Position numbers and translations under genes: made by a program. From the NCBI GenBank assembly GCA_027081375.1, contig JALWKR010000018.1, positions 1-7,938 on the forward strand: a stretch of 7,938 nt of DNA, in the 5' to 3' direction. How positions within the stretch are numbered: position 1 is the stretch's first letter; every line of letters begins with the position of its first letter. This document shows positions 1-6,051 of this stretch, piece after piece. Source of the stretch: Persephonella sp. (lineage in GTDB: Bacteria > Aquificota > Aquificia > Aquificales > Hydrogenothermaceae). Under the pieces are notes generated by a model. It was not told the DNA's origin, did no database searches, and worked only from the letters and a program-made list of their open reading frames with translations.

Positions 1-961
1 TCTGAGGAAGTCTTTCTTTAATTTTTTTAGCTCCAAGATGTCTAAGGTCAAGGTGAACATAGGCCATCATTCCTTCGCCCCAGCCTCTACCTTCTAGAAT
101 TTCTGTTTCAATAGCCCTTGCAACCATATCCCTTGGAGCAAGCTCCATCTTATTAGGAGCATATCTTTCCATAAATCTTTCACCTTTGTTATTTATAAGA
201 TATCCACCTTCACCTCTTGCACCTTCAGTAACAAGGATACCAGTGGATCTAAGTCCTGTTGGGTGAAACTGAACAAACTCCATATCTTTTATAGGAATTC
301 CAGCTCTATAACATAGAGCCACACCGTCTCCTGTTGAACCAATAGCATTTGAGTTTCTCACCCAGTAAACCCTAGCATAACCCCCTGTTGCAAATATGAT
401 AGCTTTTGCCTTTATAACGTGAACTTCACCACTTCTAATATCTATTGCAACAACGCCTTTTGCCTCATTATTGTCAACTAAAAGCTCTTTTACAAACCAT
501 TCATTTAGGAAATCAACATCATTTCTTAAACACTGCTCGTAAAGAGTGTGGAGAATAACGTGTCCTGTTTTATCTGCTGCATAACATGTTCTTGGGAAGC
601 CTGCCCCACCAAAAGGTCTCTGTGCAATTCTTCCATCAGGAAGTCTTGAGAAAGGAACTCCTAAATGTTCTAATTCATATATTCTTTTAGGAGCTTCATT
701 ACACATAAACTCAATTGCGTCTTGATCTCCAAGATAGTCAGATCCTTTTACTGTATCAAATGTATGAACTTCAGGACTATCTGAAGGATCAACGTTTGCA
801 AGAGCTGCATTTATTCCACCTTGAGCAGCTCCTGTATGAGAACGGGTTGGATATACTTTCGTTATTACTCCTACTTTTACGTCCTTAGCTTTACTTGCTT
901 CCAGTGCAGCCATTAAACCACCGCCACCAGCTCCAACTATCAAAACATCGTAACTTAACAT
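1..961 (-). CDS. sdhA: Succinate dehydrogenase/fumarate reductase flavoprotein subunit, 5' part (320 codons visible)
   Basis: This is the catalytic flavoprotein that interconverts succinate and fumarate at the cytoplasmic face of a membrane complex. In bacteria using the reductive TCA cycle it can run as fumarate reductase. Seen in my translation: a dinucleotide-binding start (GAGGGG, residues 10-15); SHTGAAQGG at 41-49, whose His42 aligns with the histidine that binds FAD covalently in the family; DTVKGSDYLGDQDAIE at about 69-84; RPFGGAGFPRT at about 115-125; and the active-site QFHPTG at 231-236. LVTEGARGEGG and GERFMERYAP follow to about residue 269. The ATG at 959-961 has a strong GGAGG (969-973) 7 nt upstream. 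Family members are about 580-600 aa, so roughly 45% lies beyond the left edge. The wording is closer to SdhA than to FrdA of E. coli, but direction cannot be read from sequence. Sure of family; sdhA versus frdA is a label choice. Confidence 0.96.
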   Translation of the reverse strand, partial: MLSYDVLIVGAGGGGLMAALEASKAKDVKVGVITKVYPTRSHTGAAQGGINAALANVDPSDSPEVHTFDTVKGSDYLGDQDAIEFMCNEAPKRIYELEHLGVPFSRLPDGRIAQRPFGGAGFPRTCYAADKTGHVILHTLYEQCLRNDVDFLNEWFVKELLVDNNEAKGVVAIDIRSGEVHVIKAKAIIFATGGYARVYWVRNSNAIGSTGDGVALCYRAGIPIKDMEFVQFHPTGLRSTGILVTEGARGEGGYLINNKGERFMERYAPNKMELAPRDMVARAIETEILEGRGWGEGMMAYVHLDLRHLGAKKIKERLPQ

Positions 962-989
962 AAGGAAACCTCCTTTTAAAAACTAAAAC

Positions 990-1010
990 GTGGTTTTATT
1001 ATAAAACAAC
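990..1010. promoter_or_regulatory. Inverted repeat overlapping the sdhA -10 box (operator candidate)
   Basis: GTTTTATTATAAAAC at 993-1007 is a perfect inverted repeat of 7 bp around one central base. After one mismatched pair (992/1008), two further pairs (991/1009, 990/1010) extend it to 9 of 10 pairs. It covers the proposed TATAAT, so a bound protein would block RNA polymerase. The binding factor is unknown; an AT-rich coincidence is the alternative. Confidence 0.35.
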
Positions 1011-1026
1011 AAAAGAATATTTTCTA
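998..1026 (-). promoter_or_regulatory. Candidate sigma-70 promoter for sdhA
   Basis: Read on the minus strand, an exact TATAAT (998-1003) is preceded by a 17-nt spacer and TAGAAA (1021-1026), which matches 4 of 6 bases of TTGACA. The predicted transcript would start near 991 and give a leader of about 30 nt containing the GGAGG ribosome site. The -10 box sits inside a perfect 7-bp inverted repeat (see the separate entry). The sequence is AT-rich, so chance matches are common. Confidence 0.45.
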
Positions 1027-1030
1027 TAAA

Positions 1031-1048
1031 TGGCTTTATATAATGCCA
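1031..1048. promoter_or_regulatory. Second dyad upstream of the sdhA -35 (activator/operator candidate)
   Basis: TGGCTTTATATAATGCCA pairs at 8 of 9 positions across its centre, with G:C-rich ends (TGGC/GCCA) around an AT core. It lies just upstream of the proposed -35 box, centred about 48 nt before the predicted transcript start, where activator sites are often found. It is also in the gap after the Xer gene. It does not match the TTGAT-N4-ATCAA form of FNR sites. Confidence 0.35.
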
Positions 1049-1061
1049 GAATGCGAATATC

Positions 1062-1943
1062 CTAAATATCTAAATTTTCAATAATTCTCTTAGTAGCTTC
1101 TACTAACTGTTTTTGATTTACCTTAGCATATCTTGCAGTAGTTACAGGAGAAGAATGACCTAAAAGTTCCTGTATAACTCTAAGTTCAGAGCCAAGCTGA
1201 AGAGCTTTTGTGGCTGCTGTATGTCTCAATTTATGAGGATGAAGTTTTATTCCTGTTTTTTCTCCAATTTTTTTTATTCTATTCCAGAGGGTTTTATAAG
1301 AAATAGGAAATAATAAATCACTTTCTTGCAACTTTTTTAGACTAACATACTCCACAAGAAGCTTTAGAATACTTCCAGAGATAGGAACAATTCTTTCTTT
1401 ATCCCCTTTACCTTTTACTTTTATAAAAGCAACAGTATCCTTTTTTACTTCTAAGTTACTAAATATTAATGAAGATTTTCCATCCTGTAAGACAGTAATA
1501 TCTTTAACCTTTATTGATAGTACTTCAGAAGAGCGAAGACCTGTTGTAAGCATTACCATTATAATTAATTTATCCATTAATGTTTCTGCACTATCAATTA
1601 TTTTTTTTATCTCATCATCATTTAAGGAAGAAGGAACTCTTTGGGATATTTTAGGTCTTAAAGATTTTGAAACAGGAGAAGAAGTTATAAGCTCCATATC
1701 TACAAGATATTCAAAAAGGGAGTTAACTGCTGCAAGCTTTCTTGCTATTGTAGATGACTTTTTCTTTTTGCTTTGAAGTACCATTCTAAATTTTGCAATG
1801 TCAACTTTTGAAACAAGAGAAATATCTTTGTCTCCTACAATATCTAAAAACTGTTTCAAATCGACTTTGTAGTTTTTAACTGTGTAAGGAGATTTATCTT
1901 CTATAAAAGATAAAAAAAGCTCTATACATTCGCTAATCTTCAT
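1062..1943 (-). CDS. Tyrosine recombinase, XerC/XerD type
   Basis: A site-specific recombinase of the phage-integrase/Xer family. It cuts and rejoins DNA through a phosphotyrosine and would resolve chromosome dimers at a dif-like site if it is the housekeeping enzyme. Numbered from the ATG at 1943 (293 aa, typical Xer length): an N-terminal SAM-like core-binding domain (about 1-90) and a catalytic domain (about 105-290). Arg137 lies in TTGLRSSE, Lys179 in the KGKGDKER hairpin, His237 and Arg240 in HPHKLRH, His263 in LLGH, and the nucleophile Tyr272 in ARY. The full catalytic set is present, so the gene looks intact. An in-frame GTG at 1946 is possible, but GGAG (at 1949-1952) sits 5 nt before the ATG and only 2 nt before the GTG, which favours ATG. 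It overlaps the end of ubiX by 11 nt and is probably cotranscribed with it. XerC, XerD or a single-recombinase (XerH-like) role cannot be told apart here. Confidence 0.92.
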   Translation of the reverse strand: MKISECIELFLSFIEDKSPYTVKNYKVDLKQFLDIVGDKDISLVSKVDIAKFRMVLQSKKKKSSTIARKLAAVNSLFEYLVDMELITSSPVSKSLRPKISQRVPSSLNDDEIKKIIDSAETLMDKLIIMVMLTTGLRSSEVLSIKVKDITVLQDGKSSLIFSNLEVKKDTVAFIKVKGKGDKERIVPISGSILKLLVEYVSLKKLQESDLLFPISYKTLWNRIKKIGEKTGIKLHPHKLRHTAATKALQLGSELRVIQELLGHSSPVTTARYAKVNQKQLVEATKRIIENLDI

Positions 1944-2511
1944 CACTTCTCCATCTTTTATATAGAGAATGCTCTACGCCAAAGCTGTCTAATATTTTTC
2001 CAACTACAAAGTTAACTATATCTTCAACTGTTTTTGGTTTATGGTAAAAACCAGGGGAAGCAACAGATACAATTCCACCAGCCATTGTAACTTTTTTCAT
2101 ATTCTCAATATGAACCAAAGATAGAGGCATTTCTCTTATTAGAAGAAAAAGTTTTTTTCTTTCTTTTAAAGCAACATCAGCTACTCTATGGATTAAATTC
2201 TGAGATAAACCATTTGCCACAGCTGAGAGAGTTCCTAAAGAACAGGGTGCTATAATAACTCCTTCTGTTTCTATAACTCTTGAGCCACTTGCTATAGAAG
2301 CTGCTATATCATAAGGCTGAAACAGCTTAATATTTTTATTTAGTTTTTTTACAAAATCTTCTTTTTTTATTCCCATTTCTCTATCTAAAACAACATAACC
2401 ATTATTTGAAACAATCAGATAAACAAAATGTTTTTTTGATAGTTCTTCAACAAGTCTTACTCCATAAATAGCACCGCTGGCTCCAGTTATACAAACAATA
2501 AATTTTTTCAT
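1933..2511 (-). CDS. ubiX: Flavin prenyltransferase UbiX
   Basis: UbiX joins a dimethylallyl group to FMN to make prenylated FMN, the cofactor of UbiD-type decarboxylases, including the one used in ubiquinone or menaquinone-type pathways. The enzyme is cytoplasmic, normally a dodecamer. The 192-aa length is normal. Seen: a flavodoxin-like start with ITGASGA (8-14), VSNNG at 34-38, SGSRVIETEGVIIAPCS at about 75-91 (the phosphate/flavin-binding stretch, Cys90), Lys120 before the strand leading to REMPLSLVHIENM (127-139, with the conserved Arg127-Glu128 pair), and GFYHKP with Tyr156. The C-terminus YKRW carries the late conserved Arg. A ribosome site (GAGGAG) lies just before the ATG at 2511. 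No ubiD partner is in the window. The gene heads the minus-strand pair with the Xer recombinase; the 11-nt overlap suggests translational coupling. Confidence 0.95.
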   Translation of the reverse strand: MKKFIVCITGASGAIYGVRLVEELSKKHFVYLIVSNNGYVVLDREMGIKKEDFVKKLNKNIKLFQPYDIAASIASGSRVIETEGVIIAPCSLGTLSAVANGLSQNLIHRVADVALKERKKLFLLIREMPLSLVHIENMKKVTMAGGIVSVASPGFYHKPKTVEDIVNFVVGKILDSFGVEHSLYKRWRSDED

Positions 2512-2521
2512 TTTCTCCTCT

Positions 2522-2560
2522 TTTCACGAAATCTTTACGTTGTAGTTATAGCCTTTTACG
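2522..2560. promoter_or_regulatory. Three helically phased TTTNACG direct repeats in the ubiX / 168-aa gene divergent region
   Basis: TTTCACG (2522-2528), CTTTACG (2533-2539) and TTTTACG (2554-2560) share the core YTTYACG. They are 11 and 21 nt apart, about one and two turns of the helix, as in sites bound by tandem response regulators. Flanks of the first and third are alike (ACGAAAT). They lie between the start of ubiX and that of the divergent gene, around a weak minus-strand TATAAC (2545-2550). No regulator is identified; the match could be chance in AT-rich DNA. Confidence 0.3.
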
Positions 2561-2579
2561 AAATAATAAATCTAATAAA

Positions 2580-2591
2580 TCCCCAGGGGGA
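2580..2591. other. GC-rich palindrome CCCC-A-GGGG in an AT-rich intergenic region
   Basis: TCCCCAGGGGGA stands out as an isolated run of G and C in the otherwise AT-rich gap between ubiX and the divergent 168-aa gene. It forms a 4-bp C:G stem around one A, extendable with a bulge. The stem-loop would be too tight for an RNA hairpin, so a protein-binding dyad is more likely. The GGGGGA half is also a Shine-Dalgarno-like run, but no usual start codon follows at the right distance in the frame of the downstream gene. Confidence 0.3.
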
Positions 2592-2658
2592 GATCAATTT
2601 TCTTTTAAATCCTACATCTGTTAAACTTAGATTATCAAAAAATTTAGGGATATCCATT

Positions 2659-3165
2659 ATGCATTTTGCATATATTGATTTTGTTGAGACAAAACAGGGG
2701 CATAGAGCAGGGGTATTAGTTACTGATGAAACAACAAAACCTGTGGAGTTTCGGGTAACTACAAATGTAAAGATTGATGAACTTCAAAAAATCCTCTACG
2801 GAGAATCTCTAGAAACAGTACTTTATAAAGAAAGATTTACCATTGAACTAATTCACTCTCTTCAGGAAGAATTTGATATTCTGCTAACGAAAGAAAAAAA
2901 TATTCTTTCCCTGAGAGAAGAAATCGGTAAGCCTATTCTTTTTATTCAAAAGTATGATCCATTTAAAGCAATGGATAAATACAGTCATAAAATAACAAAT
3001 CTTTCTGATAAATTTGAGCCTTTAACTATAACAATATCAAAAGAAGATGCTAAACTTCTTGTCCCTTTAGCTAGAAAACTTCAGGAGCTTTACAGAACAT
3101 ACAACATAGTTGAGCCTTTTGATAGAATAAAAAAAGCAATAGATTACCTTTCAAAATCTAAGTGA
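2659..3165 (+). CDS. Conserved-looking protein of unknown function (168 aa)
   Basis: I do not recognise a named family. The protein is soluble-looking, with no signal peptide or membrane segment. Residues 1-60 have alternating strand-like hydrophobic runs (FAYIDFVE, AGVLVTDE, PVEFRVTT) leading to LYGESLETVL (46-55), a stretch that reads like a conserved core. A middle part (60-100) with a helix and PILFIQKYDPF follows, then a helical C-terminus rich in Lys, Glu and Leu (128-168). Codon use matches the neighbours, and the reading frame covers the whole strand here, so it is very likely a real gene. The ATG at 2659 is the first usual start; a weak AGGGA (2647-2651) precedes it. The frame stays open upstream to about 2569 without another ATG, GTG or TTG. 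It is divergent from ubiX and overlaps the rlmI-like stop by 8 nt. Confidence 0.8.
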   Translation: MHFAYIDFVETKQGHRAGVLVTDETTKPVEFRVTTNVKIDELQKILYGESLETVLYKERFTIELIHSLQEEFDILLTKEKNILSLREEIGKPILFIQKYDPFKAMDKYSHKITNLSDKFEPLTITISKEDAKLLVPLARKLQELYRTYNIVEPFDRIKKAIDYLSKSK

Positions 3166-4345
3166 TACCTTTTCTTAGAATAAATCCTTTAAGATACAAA
3201 GAGTTTGGAATATTTAAAATGTAGGGATGATCTGTGTCCTGATACATATGCTCAACAATTTCTACTGGAACCTTTCTATCTTTGGAAGCTTCCAAAGTAA
3301 CACTTTTTAAGTCTTCCATATCAACATGATGGGAGCAGGAAAAAATAGCAATGTATCCTTTATTAGATAGAAGTTGTAAACTTTTTAAAATAAGGTATTT
3401 AAAGCCTCTAAGTGCTCCCTCTTTTTCTTTTTTTGTTTTAGCAAAAGAAGGAGGGTCTACAACAATAATATCATATTTATCTCCTTTTTTTACCTCTTCT
3501 TTAAGAAAATCAAAAACATTTTCCTTTATAATCTGATAGTTATTTATACTATTAAGTTCACAGTTCTCATGTATAAGCTCTACAGCATTTTCAGATATAT
3601 CTACAAACTTTATAAAATCTGCTCCTTTTAATCCACAGTATATTCCAAATCCTCCAGTATTTGAAAATAAATCTAGCACTTTAAATCCTTTTTCAACATA
3701 ATTTGAAACAATTTCCCTATTTCTTCTTTGGTCTAGATAAAAACCTGTTTTTTGACCTTTAGATAGAGAAACCTTGAATTTAACACTATTTTCTACAACA
3801 AAAATACTTTCAGGTACACTCCCGTGTATAATTCCTTCTTTTGTATCTAAACCCTCTTTTTCTCTAGATTTTTCATCTGATTTTTCATATATCCCCTTCG
3901 GATTAATAACCTCAATTAGTGCCTCTATTATTTCCTCTCTGAAGTTTTCTATTCCTGCAGTATTTATCTGCAAAGATAGATATCCATCGTAATAATCAAC
4001 TATAAGACCAGGTAAAAAATCTGCTTCAGAGTGAACAATTCTAAAAGCATTTGTTATATTTTGTAGATGTTGTCTTTTACTAAAGGCTCTTTTTATTCTT
4101 TGTATAAAAAAAGCCTTGTTTATATCTTCCTTATTGAAAAAAGAAAAGATTCTAACAGTTATAACACTTGAAGGATTTATATAACCTCTTCCGAGGAGTT
4201 CCCCTGAGGGAGAATATATATCAACAATTTCTCCTTTTCTAATATCTTTAGGAATTTTTTTTATCTCATTTTTGTATATCCACGGAAAAAATTTTTTTAT
4301 TTTCTCTACAGCCTGTTTTTTTACAGTTACCTTTCTCATTAACAT
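3158..4345 (-). CDS. rlmI: RlmI-type 23S rRNA (cytosine-5-)-methyltransferase
   Basis: A SAM-dependent RNA methyltransferase; E. coli RlmI makes m5C1962 in 23S rRNA. At 395 aa it is almost the same length as E. coli RlmI (396). Domain order seen: N-terminal PUA domain (about 5-75, with HPWIY-like FPWIYKNEI and GELLGRGYINP), a central RNA-binding region with EADFLPGLIVDYYDG (107-121), and a Rossmann methyltransferase from about 195. GFYLDQRRNR at 201-210, motif I DLFSNTGGF (225-233), the acidic SAM ribose contact VDIS (248-251), DPPSF (297-301), and FSCSHH (335-340) with the presumed catalytic Cys337 all match RlmI motifs; the C-terminus DHPYILNIPNSLYLKGF also matches. AGGA lies 4 nt before the ATG at 4345; a second ATG at 4339 is an alternative. 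It is transcribed alone, divergent from the 108-aa gene. The family is sure; the exact cytosine modified is inferred from RlmI. Confidence 0.9.
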   Translation of the reverse strand: MLMRKVTVKKQAVEKIKKFFPWIYKNEIKKIPKDIRKGEIVDIYSPSGELLGRGYINPSSVITVRIFSFFNKEDINKAFFIQRIKRAFSKRQHLQNITNAFRIVHSEADFLPGLIVDYYDGYLSLQINTAGIENFREEIIEALIEVINPKGIYEKSDEKSREKEGLDTKEGIIHGSVPESIFVVENSVKFKVSLSKGQKTGFYLDQRRNREIVSNYVEKGFKVLDLFSNTGGFGIYCGLKGADFIKFVDISENAVELIHENCELNSINNYQIIKENVFDFLKEEVKKGDKYDIIVVDPPSFAKTKKEKEGALRGFKYLILKSLQLLSNKGYIAIFSCSHHVDMEDLKSVTLEASKDRKVPVEIVEHMYQDTDHPYILNIPNSLYLKGFILRKGIT

Positions 4346-4402
4346 TTAATCCTGTAATATATTAATGACGATAATTATAAACAAAACTGTTTTAAACTTA
4401 AT
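4346..4402. promoter_or_regulatory. Short divergent promoter region (rlmI-like / 108-aa gene)
   Basis: These 57 bp must hold the start signals of two divergent genes. On the minus strand an exact TATAAT (4374-4379) gives a leader of about 20-25 nt that keeps the AGGA of the methyltransferase, but no good -35 box stands 17 nt upstream. A perfect 10-bp AT palindrome (TAATATATTA, 4355-4364) is present. For the plus strand I see no convincing -10/-35 pair and no Shine-Dalgarno sequence before the ATG at 4403. Confidence 0.3.
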
Positions 4403-4729
4403 ATGGAAAAATTAAAAACTGCTTTTTCTATCTTTCTAATAGGAGCTTTAATATATCTTTATATTGAAGATATTCCTTATTTAACTAAAAAAGTTGAGCA
4501 TTATATCTTTCACAATACTTCTTTGATAAAAGCTCTATATTCCCCTCTTAGACACACTGAATTTTCTCAATCGAACAGCATGAAACGTAATGAGCAAGAA
4601 GAAACAGATTTTTCTAAAGAAAAAGAAGATTATTTAGAATCTAAGAATAACAGGTATTCTAAAAATACAGAAGACATTTATGAAAGAAAAGCTGAGGAAG
4701 AGATAGACAAACTTCTTGAACTTAAATGA
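4403..4729 (+). CDS. Small single-pass membrane protein with charged tail (108 aa), unknown function
   Basis: Not recognised. The first six residues include two Lys; a hydrophobic stretch at about 7-22 (AFSIFLIGALIYLYIE) follows with no cleavage-like or lipobox sequence, so it reads as a signal anchor. The rest is hydrophilic: an amphipathic part (25-50) and then a strongly charged Glu/Lys/Ser/Asn region (55-108), ending in a short helix (EEEIDKLLELK). Low complexity and mixed charge suggest a disordered or coiled tail. By the positive-inside rule the N-terminus (MEKLK) would be inside and the tail outside, but this is uncertain. No Shine-Dalgarno is visible. It lies 59 nt ahead of ribBA on the same strand and could share its transcript. 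It is short, so some doubt remains that it is translated. Confidence 0.6.
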   Translation: MEKLKTAFSIFLIGALIYLYIEDIPYLTKKVEHYIFHNTSLIKALYSPLRHTEFSQSNSMKRNEQEETDFSKEKEDYLESKNNRYSKNTEDIYERKAEEEIDKLLELK

Positions 4730-4778
4730 AATTTTTCTTTTATAGTCTATATTTATGATTTAGTAATCTCTATAGGTT

Positions 4779-4783
4779 GGAGG
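4779..4783 (+). promoter_or_regulatory. Ribosome binding site fixing the ribBA start
   Basis: GGAGG followed by 5 nt and ATG (4789). This decides against the longer open frame that begins with TTG at 4777, which would overlap the binding site itself. No FMN riboswitch fits in the 59-nt gap upstream; TATAGT (4741-4746) with TTGAAC (4716-4721) at 19-nt spacing is a weak promoter candidate. Confidence 0.85.
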
Positions 4784-4788
4784 TATCA

Positions 4789-6051
4789 ATGGATTTTAAG
4801 TTCAACACGATTCCTGAGGCTATTAAAGATATACAGGAAGGAAAAATGGTTATTGTTGTGGATGATCCAGATAGAGAAAATGAAGGTGATTTAGTAATGG
4901 CTGCTGAAAAGGTTACTCCAGAGGCTATAAACTTCATGGCAAAAGAGGGAAGAGGTTTAATATGTCTTTCTTTACTTCCAGAAAGATGTAAGGAGTTAGA
5001 TATTCCTTTAATGACCACAAACAATACAGATCCAAAAGGAACTGCATTCTGTCTTTCTATAGATGCTCATCCAAAACATGGAACAACTACAGGTATTTCA
5101 GCATTTGATAGAGCAATAACAATAAAGCTTGCAGTAAGTCCAGAAGCAAAACCTTCTGATTTTGTTAGACCAGGGCATGTTTTTCCTCTCATGGCAAAAC
5201 CAGGAGGAGTGCTGGAAAGAACAGGTCATACAGAAGCATCTGTTGACTTAGCAAAACTAGCAGGTCTTTATCCTGCAGGGGTTATATGCGAGATAATGAA
5301 AGAAGATGGAACAATGGCAAGACTTCCAGATCTTATGAAGTTTGCTAAAAAACACAATCTAAAAATAATAACAATTGCAGACCTTGTTCAGTACAGATTA
5401 AGAAAAGATAAGTTTGTTAAAAGAGAAGCAGAAGCTCATCTTCCTACAAAATATGGAACATTTAAAGTTTACGGTTATAAAAATACTTTAGATGGTTCTG
5501 AGCATGTTGCTCTTGTTATGGGGGATATAAATCCAGAAGAACCGACATTAGTAAGGGTTCATTCTGAGTGCTTAACAGGAGATATATTTGGTTCTTTAAG
5601 ATGTGACTGTCAATCCCAGCTCCATGCAGCTTTAAGAATGATAGCAAAGGAAGGAAAAGGAGTCCTTGTTTATATGAGGGGACATGAAGGAAGAGGAATA
5701 GGTTTAATAAACAAAATAAAAGCATATAAGCTGCAGGAAGAAGGTTATGATACTGTAGATGCAAACCATAAACTTGGTTTTAACGCAGATCTTAGAGATT
5801 TTGGAACAGGAGCACAGATACTTTTAGACCTTGGTGTAAGAAAAATGAAGCTTATGACAAATAATCCAAGGAAAATTGTTGCCCTTGAGGGATTTGGTCT
5901 AGAAGTTGTTGAAAGAGTTCCTATTATAACTGAACCAAATCCATATAATCAAAACTATCTTGAAACTAAGAAAAACAAATTTGGACATTTAATAGATAGC
6001 TTTACAGGAGAAAGCTGTAAACTGGATTTTGATAATGAGAAAGATAATTAG
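4789..6051 (+). CDS. ribBA: Bifunctional DHBP synthase / GTP cyclohydrolase II, RibBA
   Basis: It supplies both precursors of riboflavin: the N-terminal half makes 3,4-dihydroxy-2-butanone 4-phosphate from ribulose 5-phosphate, and the C-terminal half opens GTP to the pyrimidine precursor, releasing formate and pyrophosphate. At 420 aa it has the normal length of the fusion. RibB half (about 1-205): [11 protein letters not shown] (25-35, acidic metal-binding loop), TTTGIS (99-104), [19 protein letters not shown] (144-154, His147) and CEIM (Glu168). RibA half (about 210-405): Zn cysteines 261, 272 and 274 in [26 protein letters not shown] (297-306), Tyr313, and Asp334/Arg336 in ADLRDF, matching the catalytic residues of E. 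coli RibA. Both halves therefore look active. Cytoplasmic. It overlaps the cytochrome gene by 17 nt, so the two are probably cotranscribed. None of the other rib genes is in the window. Confidence 0.97.
   Translation: MDFKFNTIPEAIKDIQEGKMVIVVDDPDRENEGDLVMAAEKVTPEAINFMAKEGRGLICLSLLPERCKELDIPLMTTNNTDPKGTAFCLSIDAHPKHGTTTGISAFDRAITIKLAVSPEAKPSDFVRPGHVFPLMAKPGGVLERTGHTEASVDLAKLAGLYPAGVICEIMKEDGTMARLPDLMKFAKKHNLKIITIADLVQYRLRKDKFVKREAEAHLPTKYGTFKVYGYKNTLDGSEHVALVMGDINPEEPTLVRVHSECLTGDIFGSLRCDCQSQLHAALRMIAKEGKGVLVYMRGHEGRGIGLINKIKAYKLQEEGYDTVDANHKLGFNADLRDFGTGAQILLDLGVRKMKLMTNNPRKIVALEGFGLEVVERVPIITEPNPYNQNYLETKKNKFGHLIDSFTGESCKLDFDNEKDN

Noticed and set aside
962..1061. A dif-like recombination site next to the Xer gene, in the TGGCTTTATATAATGCCA dyad.
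   Set aside because: The dyad is shorter than a dif site (about 28 bp with two 11-bp arms and a 6-bp centre) and does not match known arms; an operator for sdhA fits better.
3351..3992. Two short plus-strand open frames (3351-3536 and 3774-3992).
   Set aside because: Both are antisense to the well-supported RlmI-type methyltransferase, with compositionally odd Ser/Phe-rich products.
4730..4788. A possible FMN riboswitch before ribBA.
   Set aside because: The gap is only 59 nt, shorter than an RFN element, and lacks its conserved stems.
4770..5764. Minus-strand open frames at 4770-5024 and 5516-5764.
   Set aside because: Antisense to ribBA, whose motifs are continuous; no ribosome sites or recognisable domains.
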